DNA from: an uncultured Collinsella sp. | Lineage (GTDB): Bacteria; Actinomycetota; Coriobacteriia; Coriobacteriales; Coriobacteriaceae | NCBI GenBank assembly: GCA_958415665.1 | Contig: CATYZK010000003.1 | Coordinates: forward strand, 40,450 to 104,449 | Length of the DNA: 64,000 bases | Direction of reading: 5' to 3' | Shown here: positions 23,708 to 32,420 of the stretch, one piece after another | How the letters are laid out: each line of letters opens with the position of its first letter | How positions within the stretch are numbered: position 1 is the stretch's first letter | The notes under the pieces: generated by a model | What the model saw: only the letters and a program-made list of their open reading frames with translations | Told to the model about the DNA's origin: nothing | The model's database searches: none | Translations under genes and position numbers: made by a program

Positions 23708-25783
23708 ATGAGATTCTCGATTATTAGCGAGATCCCCGGCAGGACCCGTCTTCAATTGGCGGGTCCTGTGCCAGAGAGCGATCTCGATGCACTTCTTAAG
23801 CTTGGCGGCGACATCGATGGCGTGCACAAGGTGCGCGTGTATGGCCGCATTGGCCAGATGGCGCTGGAGTACGACGAGCCGCGCCGCGCAAGCGTGCTCG
23901 ACGCCCTAGGCGCACTCGATGCTCAAGCTATCGCCGATGCCAAGTCGGGCTACGTGATGCAACTCGAGCCACGCAAGCACAAGCTCGTCATGGATCTTGC
24001 CACACTTATCGGCGCCCACTACGCGCGCCGCTGGTTCTTGCCTACGCCGCTGCGTGCGGTGTTTGTCGTGGCCGGTTACATGGCATTTTTGCGCGCTGCC
24101 CTTCATGAGCTGGCGCAGCCACGCCTGACCGTTCCTGTGCTCGACGCTTCGGCCATCGGCATTTCGTTCGTCAAGCGTGATGTCGACACCGCGGGGCAGA
24201 CGATGTTCCTGCTCAACGTGGGCGAGCTGCTCGAGGACTACACCCGCGCCATGAGCGAAAACGAGCTCATCAACTCGCTGCTCGATGTGCCCGACAAAGC
24301 GCAAAAGGTCGTCGGCGACACCGAGGTGAGCGTTGCCGCTACCGAGCTTGAACCCGGCGATTTGGTCGCCGTGCGCACCGGCATGTCCATTTGCATCGAC
24401 GGTGTTGTCGAGCAGGGGAGCGCTATGGTCAACCAGGCGACCCTGACCGGCGAGCCGTTGGCCGTCGAGCGCAGCGTGGGCGACGACGTGTTCGCCGGCA
24501 CCGTCGTGGAAGACGGCAGCATCTTGGTGCGTGTGCGCGCCAATACGGCGCAAACCAAACTGCGCTCAATCGTCTCGCTCGTGCAGACGGCCGACTCGCT
24601 CAAGTCCGAGGGCCAGTCGCATATGGAGGACCTCGCCAACAAGATCGTCCCGTGGAACTTCCTGCTTGCGGGCCTGGTCGCGCTCACTACGCGCAGCCTT
24701 ATCAAGACCTCGGCGGCGCTGATGGTCGACTACTCGTGCGCGCTCAAGCTCACGGGTTCCGTTGCCGTCATGACTGCCATGAGCGACGCCGCTAAGATGG
24801 GCGTCATGGTCAAGGGCGCAAAGTACTTTGAGTCGTTTGCCAAGGCCGACACCATTGTGTTTGATAAGACCGGCACGCTCACCGAGGCGCAGCCGCGTCT
24901 TGCCTGTGTACTCACCACCGACGGCTGGAGCGAGGACGAGATCCTGCGCCTTTCCGCTTGCTTGGAGGAGCATTTCCCGCATCCGGTGGCGCGTGCCGTG
25001 GTCAATGCGGCACGTGAGCGCGGGCTCGAGCACCGCGAACGCCATGCTGCCGTCGAGTACATCGTGGCGCACGGCATCGCTTCGTCCATCGAAGGGCGTC
25101 GCGCCATCATCGGTTCAGCGCACTTTGTATTCGAGGACGAGAGCGCGCAGCTCGATTCCGACATCAAGGAGCAAATCGAGTCCCAGATGCAGGGCCTGTC
25201 GCCGCTGTATCTGGCGGTCGATGGTACGGTCGTGGGCGTGCTCGGCATCGAGGACCCGCTTAAGCTCGGGGTCCGCGAGGCCATCGCCGACTTGCACGCG
25301 TTGGGCGTTAAACACGTGGTCATGCTCACGGGCGACTCCGAGCGCACGGCCGAGCGCATTGCTCGCGAGGCAGGTGTCGACGAGTTTAAGGCTGAGCTGC
25401 TGCCCGAGGACAAGTACGCCTATGTGGAGCGCATTAAGGGTGAGGGGCGCCACGTTGCCATGGTGGGCGACGGCGTCAACGATTCGCCGGCACTCGGTTT
25501 GGCCGACGTGGGGCTGGCAATGGGTGGCGGAAGCGACATCGCCAAGGAGGTCGCCGATATCATCCTGACCGACACGGATCTGGCCGCGATCGTGCGTTTG
25601 CGCCGCATGAGCCAGGGCCTCATTGATCGTCTGACGAGCTCCTACTCTAAGGTGATGCTCACCAACTCGGCGCTGTTGGCATTGGGTATTACCGGCGCGA
25701 TTACCCCGCAGACGTCGTCACTGCTGCACAACGGCTCGACGATTGCCTACAGTCTGAGCAACGCGAAGGCGTACCTGCGTTAG
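23708..25783 (+). CDS. P1B-like heavy-metal P-type ATPase lacking the CPx proline
   Basis: A 691-aa cation-pumping ATPase. The N-terminus (IPGRTRLQL to about residue 75) is an HMA-like fold without a CxxC metal site. The phosphorylation motif is DKTGTLTE, the nucleotide-domain motif is HFPHPVA, and the hinge is MVGDGVNDSPAL. The actuator has LTGEPL. The membrane motif normally CPC or SPC reads YSCALKLTGS, with Ser-Cys-Ala and no proline, so metal specificity cannot be read directly. Linked to the DUF6110-like gene. A strong terminator follows. Confidence 0.85.
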   Translation: MRFSIISEIPGRTRLQLAGPVPESDLDALLKLGGDIDGVHKVRVYGRIGQMALEYDEPRRASVLDALGALDAQAIADAKSGYVMQLEPRKHKLVMDLATLIGAHYARRWFLPTPLRAVFVVAGYMAFLRAALHELAQPRLTVPVLDASAIGISFVKRDVDTAGQTMFLLNVGELLEDYTRAMSENELINSLLDVPDKAQKVVGDTEVSVAATELEPGDLVAVRTGMSICIDGVVEQGSAMVNQATLTGEPLAVERSVGDDVFAGTVVEDGSILVRVRANTAQTKLRSIVSLVQTADSLKSEGQSHMEDLANKIVPWNFLLAGLVALTTRSLIKTSAALMVDYSCALKLTGSVAVMTAMSDAAKMGVMVKGAKYFESFAKADTIVFDKTGTLTEAQPRLACVLTTDGWSEDEILRLSACLEEHFPHPVARAVVNAARERGLEHRERHAAVEYIVAHGIASSIEGRRAIIGSAHFVFEDESAQLDSDIKEQIESQMQGLSPLYLAVDGTVVGVLGIEDPLKLGVREAIADLHALGVKHVVMLTGDSERTAERIAREAGVDEFKAELLPEDKYAYVERIKGEGRHVAMVGDGVNDSPALGLADVGLAMGGGSDIAKEVADIILTDTDLAAIVRLRRMSQGLIDRLTSSYSKVMLTNSALLALGITGAITPQTSSLLHNGSTIAYSLSNAKAYLR

Positions 25784-25802
25784 CGTTTTCGATTGAGTAA
25801 AT

Positions 25803-25853
25803 GGCCTGCACCCTGGCGGCGCCGCAGCCGCCAGGGTGCAGGCCTTCTTTTGT
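25803..25853 (+). terminator. strong intrinsic terminator after the P-type ATPase
   Basis: GGCCTGCACCCTGGCGGC and its exact complement form an 18-bp stem with a 6-base loop, followed by TTCTTTTG. Confidence 0.93.
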
Positions 25854-25884
25854 TTGACGAGATGTTAGCTCGGATATATGCTCG

Positions 25885-25901
25885 TGCTAGCAGAGCTAGC
25901 A
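25885..25901 (+). promoter_or_regulatory. palindromic operator before the toxin-antitoxin genes
   Basis: TGCTAGC-AGA-GCTAGCA is a perfect palindrome, 22 bases before the antitoxin start and just after TATATG (possible -10). Autoregulation by the antitoxin is the usual arrangement. Confidence 0.55.
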
Positions 25902-25922
25902 AATGCTGAAGGTGAGGTTGAG

Positions 25923-26276
25923 ATGGCTACCGTTGGCAGCATGGCGCAGGTGAATGTTCGCGTAGATCGCTCGGTTAAAGAGCGCGCCGAGGAAGCGCTG
26001 CGGCTTTCGGGCGGGTCACTGCCCGAGCTCATCAAAAAGGTGGTGGCCAAGGTCGCGCAGGGCGGCGGGCAGTGCGAGGAAGTGCTTGCGGCCGTCGACG
26101 ACCGGCGGCAGACCGTCGCGCCCGATACTCCGTTCGCCGCATCATGGGCGGCGGCAGATCAGCTTTACGCGGACCTGGGTATCGATACGTCGCCCGTATC
26201 CGACGATCGCGATTGGGACACAATCTATTCCGACGCCATGGATGAGCATTATCGCCAAAAGGGGATGATCCAGTGA
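25923..26276 (+). CDS. RelB/DinJ-like antitoxin
   Basis: A 117-aa protein. The N-terminus (MAQVNVRVDRSVKERAEEAL, residues 7-26) is a ribbon-helix-helix DNA-binding segment of the RelB/DinJ type. The C-terminal half, rich in acidic residues and ending near MDEHYRQKGMIQ, likely wraps the toxin. ATG 25923 is chosen because GGTGAGG lies 6 bases upstream; the in-frame ATG 25878 overlaps the probable -10 box. The toxin gene overlaps it by four bases (GTGA). A palindrome at 25885 is the probable operator. Confidence 0.75.
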   Translation: MATVGSMAQVNVRVDRSVKERAEEALRLSGGSLPELIKKVVAKVAQGGGQCEEVLAAVDDRRQTVAPDTPFAASWAAADQLYADLGIDTSPVSDDRDWDTIYSDAMDEHYRQKGMIQ

Positions 26277-26788
26277 GCGGGGCTCCCCTCAAAATAATGG
26301 TGGATGCCAACGTATGGGTTGATTCGTTTTGCGTCGACCATGCCGAGTCGCTTGCCGCGCGTGCGTTTATTGGGCAGGCGACGGAGACGGGAGCGTTGCT
26401 GTTCTTTCCGGTGCATATCGCTAAGGACGTGCTGCACGTTGTCCAACACGAGCTCAAGCGTAGCGTTCTTGCCAGCGGGGGAGCGCTCGACGAGGCGTCT
26501 GCCCGCGCGATTGGCGATGCGGCGCTGGCGTTTGTTCGGAACATGACCGAAAACGCCACGGCCGTGGGTGCAGATGCGTCGGATCTTTGGCTGGCCGACA
26601 AATATCTGACGCTCCATCGCGATTACGAGGACAACTTGGTACTCGCCGCATGCAAACGCGCGCAGGTCGATTACTTGGTGACCAACGATCGCAAACTGCT
26701 CGAACATGCCGATCTTGCAGCAAAGACCCCGCGCCAAATGATGCCGATTCTTGCTTTGGCCGAACGCGGCGGCGCGGCTATCGGTTGA
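26273..26788 (+). CDS. PIN-domain ribonuclease toxin
   Basis: A 171-aa PIN nuclease. The conserved acidic residues are visible: Asp in IMVDANVWVDSF near residue 11, Asp in YEDNLVLAACKRA near 122, and Asp in YLVTNDRKLLEH near 137. Start codon GTG 26273 overlaps the antitoxin stop (GTGA), typical of a coupled toxin-antitoxin operon. PIN toxins cleave RNA; the target is unknown. Pairing with a RelB/DinJ-type antitoxin rather than VapB or Phd is a mixed combination but not unique. Confidence 0.8.
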   Translation: MSGAPLKIMVDANVWVDSFCVDHAESLAARAFIGQATETGALLFFPVHIAKDVLHVVQHELKRSVLASGGALDEASARAIGDAALAFVRNMTENATAVGADASDLWLADKYLTLHRDYEDNLVLAACKRAQVDYLVTNDRKLLEHADLAAKTPRQMMPILALAERGGAAIG

Positions 26789-26800
26789 CGCGAACTGTTT

Positions 26801-26837
26801 GCGGGCCTCTTGGACGACGATGCGCCAAGGGGCCCGC
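26801..26837. terminator. bidirectional hairpin between convergent genes
   Basis: GCGGGCCTCTTGG and CCAAGGGGCCCGC form a 13-bp stem with one mismatch between the toxin gene (+) and the gene at 26847 (-). No clear T-tract. Confidence 0.55.
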
Positions 26838-26846
26838 GCCTGCTAT

Positions 26847-27281
26847 TTACAAAAGCTCGGCCTTGATGGCGGGACTTTCTGCGAGCTGCTCGGCTGCCTT
26901 TTCGTCGGAGCTGTCGAGTGCTGCCAGGCTGCGGTAGACCCACTCGTTGACCTGGGTGTTCTTAACGCCTGCGGTCTGCATAAGGGCGCCTACCTCGCGG
27001 ATTGCTGCGAGCAGATCGGCTTTGGGACCCGCGAGCTCGACCTCGATGCCGTGGTAGGCGGCCACGCCGCGGTTCTCACTCACGTGGTCGATAAAGCCCT
27101 CGACGGTCTCAAGCTGCTGGGCGAGAACTGCATCATCGTCAGCGTCCAGCGCGACGAGTGCGTTCGATACCGTGAGGGCGGGATGTCCGCAGGGGACAAA
27201 GCCTTCGATGACATCCATAGCTTCGGTAATGGTTGAGCCCAGGCCTGCGAGGGCATTGACGAGTTGCTGCTTGGTATCCAT
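26847..27281 (-). CDS. conserved-looking protein of unknown function
   Basis: A 144-aa soluble, acidic, mostly helical protein (starts MDTKQQLVNALAGLGSTITE). No catalytic motif, signal peptide or membrane segment is visible, and only one cysteine is present. GAAAGGAC lies before the ATG. Codon use is normal for the genome. It faces away from the tmRNA gene and converges on the PIN toxin. No family recognised. Confidence 0.7.
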   Translation of the reverse strand: MDTKQQLVNALAGLGSTITEAMDVIEGFVPCGHPALTVSNALVALDADDDAVLAQQLETVEGFIDHVSENRGVAAYHGIEVELAGPKADLLAAIREVGALMQTAGVKNTQVNEWVYRSLAALDSSDEKAAEQLAESPAIKAELL

Positions 27282-27520
27282 AACGGTCCTTTCGACGGGT
27301 TAATTTTGCTTGGCGAAAATATACGTGACGCGATCGGTAACAAAAGTGCGAAGTGCGGCGCACATTGGGGTCTTCACAGCTCGTGCATAGAACAGCTGTC
27401 CGCTTTCAGAACGTGGTAAGATAACACTCCACAAGCGGGGCTCGCCCCGCATGTTCCTTGAAAAGTCGACGGTTATCGGGTGTTTGCAGGCCCGATACCA
27501 TCCAGACTTTCCCGACATTC

Positions 27521-27884
27521 GGGGGCGACTGGTTTCGACACGATAGCTCTGAGAGAGGAAGCAAGCCGAGGTCTCCTCGCCTCGTTAAACAGGGGTACCG
27601 TCAAATTGAATTGACAACAACTCTTCTTTTGAGCCTATGGCTCTCGCTGCTTAATTTATAGCGGCGCGTCAACCCGGTGATTTCCCCGACACCGGCGCGA
27701 CGTCATTTTAGGGGAATGCTCCTGCGCACGTAATCGGTATGGTGCAGGCTAAGACCGAACCGGTTAGGACGCCGCGAGCGTGTCGCTGCGCGCAAAGCGT
27801 CCGAGACTAAACCAGCGACTGAGCTTGGAGATGCCAATCAGGGGGCTTTCGTGGACCGGAGTTCGATTCTCCGCGCCTCCACCA
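27521..27884 (+). ncRNA. ssrA: transfer-messenger RNA (tmRNA)
   Basis: A 364-nt tmRNA that rescues stalled ribosomes. The 5' end GGGGGCGACTGG pairs with the 3' CGCCTCC before the encoded CCA (…CCACCA), forming the alanine-type acceptor stem. The T-arm GGAGTTCGATTCTCC precedes it. The tag frame ends in TAA at 27652; reading back gives DNNSSFEPMALAA (27613-27651), with the ALAA protease tail. The resume codon is inferred as GAC 27613, because an in-frame TGA lies two codons earlier. A second stop follows TAA closely. Confidence 0.95.
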
Positions 27885-27892
27885 AAAGTTAC

Positions 27893-27926
27893 AAGCAGGT
27901 AGAGAAGTGCCTCTACCTGCTTTTTT
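27893..27926 (+). terminator. intrinsic terminator of ssrA
   Basis: AAGCAGGTAGAG and CTCTACCTGCTT form a perfect 12-bp stem with loop AAGTGC, then a run of T. Confidence 0.93.
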
Positions 27927-27940
27927 ATTACTTAAAGATA

Positions 27941-28168
27941 CCGCGGAGAATCGAACTCTATGCAGGGCGCGAGCGTTAAGCAAACGCGAAGCGTTTGTAG
28001 CGAGCGGGCGAGGACGCCGGCAGGCGGCCGAAGCCGGTGCGTATTTGCGAAGCAAATACGCGGATTCTCCGCGCAAAGCCTCAACCCTATATAGATGCGA
28101 TGTTATCGAATCTCAGCCCGCCATGCGCCGCATCAACGGAACCCCAAGCCCGCGGAGAATCGAACTCT
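27941..28168. repeat. fragments of the tmRNA 3' end in inverted orientation
   Basis: The 19-base block CCGCGGAGAATCGAACTCT occurs at 27941-27959 and 28150-28168. Its CGCGGAGAATCGAACTC part is the exact complement of the tmRNA T-arm and acceptor region at 27859-27875. A direct fragment, GGATTCTCCGCGC, lies near 28062. Between them are hairpins of the form GCAAACGCGAAGCGTTTG and GCGTATTTGCGAAGCAAATA. The rest of 27885-28241 holds no supported gene. Confidence 0.6.
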
Positions 28169-28241
28169 GCTCCAAAACCCATGCGCCCTCCATCCCAAAA
28201 CTGGGTAGAAGAAAGCCAAAACGCAATCGCAGGAGGTCAAT

Positions 28242-29120
28242 ATGACTGCAGAAGATAAGGCAAAGAACGCCGGCAAGGTCGCGCTCGTCTTGGAGGGCGG
28301 CAGTTTTCGCGGGCAGTTTACCGCCGGCGTGCTCGACGTTCTCATGGAGGCTGGCATCGAGATCCCGGCGGTGTACGGCGTATCGGCCGGCGCCCTCAAC
28401 GGCGTCAACTACAAGTCGCACCAGATCGGCCGCACCAACCGAGTCAATTTGACCTTCTGCAACGACAGCCGCTACATGGGCGCCGCGTCGCTTGCGTCCA
28501 CGGGCTCCATCGTGGGCTACGACTTTATCTTCAACGACGTCCAGGACCGCCTGGATCCCTTTGACAACGAGACGTTCGACGCCAGCCCCATCGAGATGTA
28601 TGCCGTCGCGACGGACATGCTCTTTGGAACCGCTGCGTACCTGCCGGTCGTAAACGCCGTGCTCGATCTCGACGCCGTGCGCGCTTCGACTTCGTTACCG
28701 CTGGTGACGCCGCCGGTCGAGATTGACGGCCACAAGTACGTCGACGGCGGCGTGGCCGATTCGGTTCCTATCGAGCACGTGCTCGAGGAGGCGGGCTTCG
28801 ACCGTGCGGTCGTCATCGTCACCCAGGACCGCTCGTATGAGAAAAAGCCCTACGAGTTTTTGCCTGCCGCGCGTGCGCGTTATGCCGACTACCCCTATCT
28901 GCTCGAGGCTATCGAGACGCGCCACGACCGTTACAACATCCAGCGCATGCACCTGTGGAAGTATGAGCGCGAGGGCCGTGCGCTGGTCGTCGCTCCGCAA
29001 AAGCCGGTCGAGGTCGGCCATGTCGAACACGATCCAGCAAAGCTGCTCGATCTGTATATTCAGGGTCGCCAGGAGGCAAAGCGCTTGCTCGCGGAAATCC
29101 AGGAGTTCGTCGAGCGCTAG
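28242..29120 (+). CDS. patatin-like phospholipase
   Basis: A 292-aa lipid acyl hydrolase of the RssA/YjjU type. The oxyanion motif is LEGGSFRG near residue 17, the nucleophile Ser is in GVSAGAL near residue 47, and the catalytic-dyad Asp is in DGGVADSVP near residue 166. No signal peptide or membrane segment is seen, so it is cytoplasmic or peripheral. GGAGG lies 7 bases before the ATG. The substrate is unknown. No downstream partner; the ribosomal protein operon follows with its own promoter. Confidence 0.88.
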   Translation: MTAEDKAKNAGKVALVLEGGSFRGQFTAGVLDVLMEAGIEIPAVYGVSAGALNGVNYKSHQIGRTNRVNLTFCNDSRYMGAASLASTGSIVGYDFIFNDVQDRLDPFDNETFDASPIEMYAVATDMLFGTAAYLPVVNAVLDLDAVRASTSLPLVTPPVEIDGHKYVDGGVADSVPIEHVLEEAGFDRAVVIVTQDRSYEKKPYEFLPAARARYADYPYLLEAIETRHDRYNIQRMHLWKYEREGRALVVAPQKPVEVGHVEHDPAKLLDLYIQGRQEAKRLLAEIQEFVER

Positions 29121-29183
29121 CGCCGCAACACTGCGGCCCATGGACGACATGTGCAGAAACTCTGGTCGGAGCCAAAATACCTG

Positions 29184-29211
29184 TTGACTCGGACGGCGAG
29201 CGGGGTAATAT
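29184..29211 (+). promoter_or_regulatory. sigma-70 type promoter of rplM-rpsI
   Basis: TTGACT (29184-29189), a 16-base spacer and TAATAT (29206-29211), 67 bases before the rplM start. Confidence 0.7.
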
Positions 29212-29277
29212 GGACGGGTTACTTGCAGAGCCCCGTGAATCTCTGTAACAACACGTACTGTACATGGAGGAGTCTAA

Positions 29278-29721
29278 GTGATTTCGAAATCGACTCACTA
29301 CGCCAAGCAGGGCGAGGTCCAGCGCAACTGGGTTCTCGTCGACGCCGATGGTGCTGTCCTGGGCCGTCTTGCCACCCAGATCGCAATGATCCTGCGCGGT
29401 AAGAACAAGCCCCAGTTCACGCCCAACAGCGACTGCGGCGACTTCGTTGTCGTCATCAACGCCGATAAGGTCCAGCTTACCGGTAACAAGGCCGACACGA
29501 AGACCTATTATCGCCACAGCGGCTACAACGGCGGCCTCAAGGCTGAGAGCTTCCGCCAGGCTATGGAGAAGCACCCGGAGAAGGTCATCGAGCGCGCCGT
29601 TCGCGGCATGCTGCCCAAGACCACCCTCGGCCGTGCCCAGATGACCAAGCTTAAGGTCTACGCTGGTGCCGAGCATCCGCACGCTGCCCAGAACCCCACG
29701 AAGATTGAGCTGGAGGCTTAA
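29278..29721 (+). CDS. rplM: 50S ribosomal protein L13
   Basis: A 147-aa ribosomal protein, an early assembler of the 50S subunit. Recognisable blocks are KQGEVQRNWVLVDADG, VLGRLATQIA, YYRHSGYNGG and ERAVRGMLPK. GTG 29278 is the start because GGAGG is 7 bases upstream and the protein begins at the usual place. It is followed two bases later by rpsI, the standard L13-S9 pair. Confidence 0.97.
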   Translation: MISKSTHYAKQGEVQRNWVLVDADGAVLGRLATQIAMILRGKNKPQFTPNSDCGDFVVVINADKVQLTGNKADTKTYYRHSGYNGGLKAESFRQAMEKHPEKVIERAVRGMLPKTTLGRAQMTKLKVYAGAEHPHAAQNPTKIELEA

Positions 29722-29723
29722 AG

Positions 29724-30119
<396 letters not shown>

Positions 30120-30149
30120 GGTTTTATCTCCTTTCGAGATACAATGTAC

Positions 30150-30192
30150 AAGCGGGGCCTGCCGATTCCTCGGCGGGTCCCGCTTTCTTTTT
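30150..30192 (+). terminator. intrinsic terminator after rpsI
   Basis: AAGCGGG and CCCGCTT plus inner GCCGA/TCGGC form one long stem with two mismatches, followed by TCTTTTT. Confidence 0.88.
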
Positions 30193-30241
30193 CGACTAGG
30201 GTAGGCGGTTGCATATCGCCTGCTAGGGAAGGAGCGATCCT

Positions 30242-31579
30242 ATGCCCCAGAACATCTTCGGTACCGACGGCGTCCGTGGCGTCGCCAATGCCGACCTCTC
30301 GTGCGACCTCGCGTTTCGCCTGGGCCGCGCGGCGACCAAGTTTCTTGGTCCGGACATCTGCATCGGTCGCGACACGCGTCTTTCGGGCACCATGCTCGAG
30401 AGCGCTTTGACCGCCGGCATCATGGCCGAGGGCGGCCGTCCGCACTGCTGCGGCGTCATCCCCACGCCTGCCGTGGCGCTGCTCACCGTTCAAAACGAGC
30501 TCGACGGCGGCATCGTCATCTCCGCTTCGCATAATCCGCCGGAGTTCAACGGCATCAAGTTCTTTAGCCGCAAGGGTATGAAGCTTCCCGACGCGGTCGA
30601 GGAAGAGATCAGCGCCTGGGTCATGTCCGAGGAAGCCATGGCTGCCGACACGCTGCCGACCGGTGCCGGCGTGGGCCACATCATCAAGATGAAGGACGCT
30701 CGCAAGGCATACGTCGACCACGCCATCGATACGCTTGATGGCCTGAGGCTCGATGGCCTAGTCGTTGCCGTCGACTGCGGCCATGGCGCTTCTTGCCAGA
30801 CCACGCCTGCCGCGCTGCAGCGCCTGGGCGCCACGGTCCATGCCATCAACACCGATTACTGTGGCACCGACATTAACGTCGAGTGCGGCTCCACTCACCT
30901 CGAGCCCCTGCGCGAGCTCGTGCTGCGCACCCACGCCGATATCGGCCTGGCCCACGACGGCGACGCCGATCGCGTGCTGTTCGTGGACGGCGAGGGCAAT
31001 GAGATCGACGGTGACTACATCCTGGCTATCTGCGGTTCCGACCTGGCCGCTCGCGGCAAGCTCGCCAACTCCGAGATCGTCTCGACCGTCATGTGCAACC
31101 TGGGCTTCTCCATCGCTATGAAGGAGCAGGGCTTCGAAATGGTTCAGACCGCCGTGGGCGATCGCTACGTTTTGGAGCGCATGCTTGCGGACGGCGCCGT
31201 CATCGGCGGCGAGCAGTCCGGCCACATCATCTTCCTGGAGCATAACACCACCGGTGACGGCCTGGTGACGGCTCTGCAGCTGCTGGCCGTGCTCAAGCGC
31301 ACCGGTCGTACCCTCACCGATCTTGCCGGCATCATGAAGAAGTACCCGCAGGTACTCGTCAACGTGCATTCGGACAACAAGGCCGGCCTGGACGATTGCC
31401 AGCCCATCTGGGATGCTGTCGCTGCTGCCGAGAAGGAGCTTGACGGCCGCGGCCGCATTCTGGTGCGCCCGAGTGGTACCGAGCCGCTGGTCCGCGTGAT
31501 GGCCGAGGCCGAGACGCACGAGCTGACCCAGCGCGTTGTTGACGACATCGTCGAGGTTGTCAAGCGCGAACTTCCCTAA
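30242..31579 (+). CDS. glmM: phosphoglucosamine mutase
   Basis: A 445-aa enzyme converting glucosamine-6-phosphate to glucosamine-1-phosphate for UDP-GlcNAc and peptidoglycan synthesis. N-terminal FGTDGVRG, phosphoserine loop ISASHNPPEFNG (Ser 96), metal loop DGDADR and the C-terminal phosphate-binding RPSGTEPLVRVM are all present. GGAGC lies before the ATG. EIIA-Glc and nagB follow on the same strand, grouping amino-sugar functions: GlmM uses the same substrate that NagB degrades. Confidence 0.97.
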   Translation: MPQNIFGTDGVRGVANADLSCDLAFRLGRAATKFLGPDICIGRDTRLSGTMLESALTAGIMAEGGRPHCCGVIPTPAVALLTVQNELDGGIVISASHNPPEFNGIKFFSRKGMKLPDAVEEEISAWVMSEEAMAADTLPTGAGVGHIIKMKDARKAYVDHAIDTLDGLRLDGLVVAVDCGHGASCQTTPAALQRLGATVHAINTDYCGTDINVECGSTHLEPLRELVLRTHADIGLAHDGDADRVLFVDGEGNEIDGDYILAICGSDLAARGKLANSEIVSTVMCNLGFSIAMKEQGFEMVQTAVGDRYVLERMLADGAVIGGEQSGHIIFLEHNTTGDGLVTALQLLAVLKRTGRTLTDLAGIMKKYPQVLVNVHSDNKAGLDDCQPIWDAVAAAEKELDGRGRILVRPSGTEPLVRVMAEAETHELTQRVVDDIVEVVKRELP

Positions 31580-31650
31580 TGGTCAAAAACGGGTGCCAAG
31601 TGGTAAACTGTTAAAACTATTTTGATTGATTGGTATGTCCGAGGGGGAGC

Positions 31651-32148
31651 ATGTTCACTAAAGTCCTAAGGTCTTTTGGTATGCGTGGTCGAGTCCTTAC
31701 GCTGGATGCTCCCATCTCGGGCGACGTCATTCCGTTGTCCGAGGTCAATGATCAGACATTTGCCACCGGCCTTTTGGGCCAGGGCGTGGCGATTCAGCCT
31801 ACTGGCACGCGTGTGATTGCGCCGGCAGACGCCAAGGTCGAGGCCATTTTTCCCACGGGGCACGCCGTTGCGCTCAACACGGTCGATGGCCTAGACGTGC
31901 TCATCCACGTTGGTTTGGACACTGTTCAACTTGAGGGCAAGCATTTTAGCGTGCATGCACAGGTGGGCGATGTCGTCCACAAGGGCGACGTGCTCATCGA
32001 GTTCGATCGCGAGGCAATCGCGGCCGAAGGCTACGATGTGACGGTTCCCATTTTGGTGTGTAACTCTGTCGAGTTCTCGAGCATCAAGGGCTCCATTGGT
32101 GATCATGTCGAGGAGATGGACCAGCTCATCGTCGCTCGCGAGCGCTAG
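31651..32148 (+). CDS. crr: PTS glucose-type EIIA domain protein
   Basis: A 165-aa stand-alone EIIA of the Glc family. The phosphorylated histidine is in VLIHVGLDTVQLEGKHF near residue 90, and the upstream partner histidine is in FPTGHAVAL near residue 75. ATG 31651 is used, with a purine-rich GAGGGGGAG just upstream, rather than the in-frame TTG 31630. It can supply phosphate to EIIBC proteins lacking EIIA, such as the one at 3700; this is inference. It lies between glmM and nagB, so a GlcNAc or glucose transporter is another possible partner. The symbol is used by homology only. Confidence 0.88.
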   Translation: MFTKVLRSFGMRGRVLTLDAPISGDVIPLSEVNDQTFATGLLGQGVAIQPTGTRVIAPADAKVEAIFPTGHAVALNTVDGLDVLIHVGLDTVQLEGKHFSVHAQVGDVVHKGDVLIEFDREAIAAEGYDVTVPILVCNSVEFSSIKGSIGDHVEEMDQLIVARER

Positions 32149-32420
32149 CAAGTGCACGTGGCCATTAGCCTACAATTCAAACACGTTTACGGAGGGCGCC
32201 CTTGAAAGAGGACGCCCTCCGTGGCAAGATGGGATTTGTCCGAAGCTAAACAGCTTTGGGTCACCGTGGACGGGCAGGGGCCTCGACGCGGCTAGACACG
32301 AGACACATACATTACGCGACCTCGCCCTGGTGGCCGCACACGTTGGTTGCGGCCGACGCGGGCCGCGGGCAAGTGCCTGTAAGGGGAGCCTTGCCTCTCT
32401 TGTACGAGAAAGGACGCGTA
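32149..32420 (+). other. structured leader region of nagB
   Basis: 270 bases without a gene. A 9-bp perfect hairpin, CGGAGGGCG (32190) and CGCCCTCCG (32213), has no T-run. Two more stems are visible: GGCCGCA/TGCGGCC near 32333 and GGCAAG/CTTGCC near 32370. It could be a long 5' leader with regulatory structure. I do not recognise a known riboswitch, and it does not read as a glmS ribozyme. Confidence 0.35.

Noticed and set aside
27907..28245. 112-aa open frame after ssrA
   Set aside because: It runs through the tmRNA terminator T-run and the inverted tmRNA fragments, has no ribosome-binding site and no protein-like composition.
32149..32420. glmS-type ribozyme or known riboswitch upstream of nagB
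   Set aside because: The conserved core sequences of these RNAs are not visible, and the gene downstream is a deaminase, not glmS.
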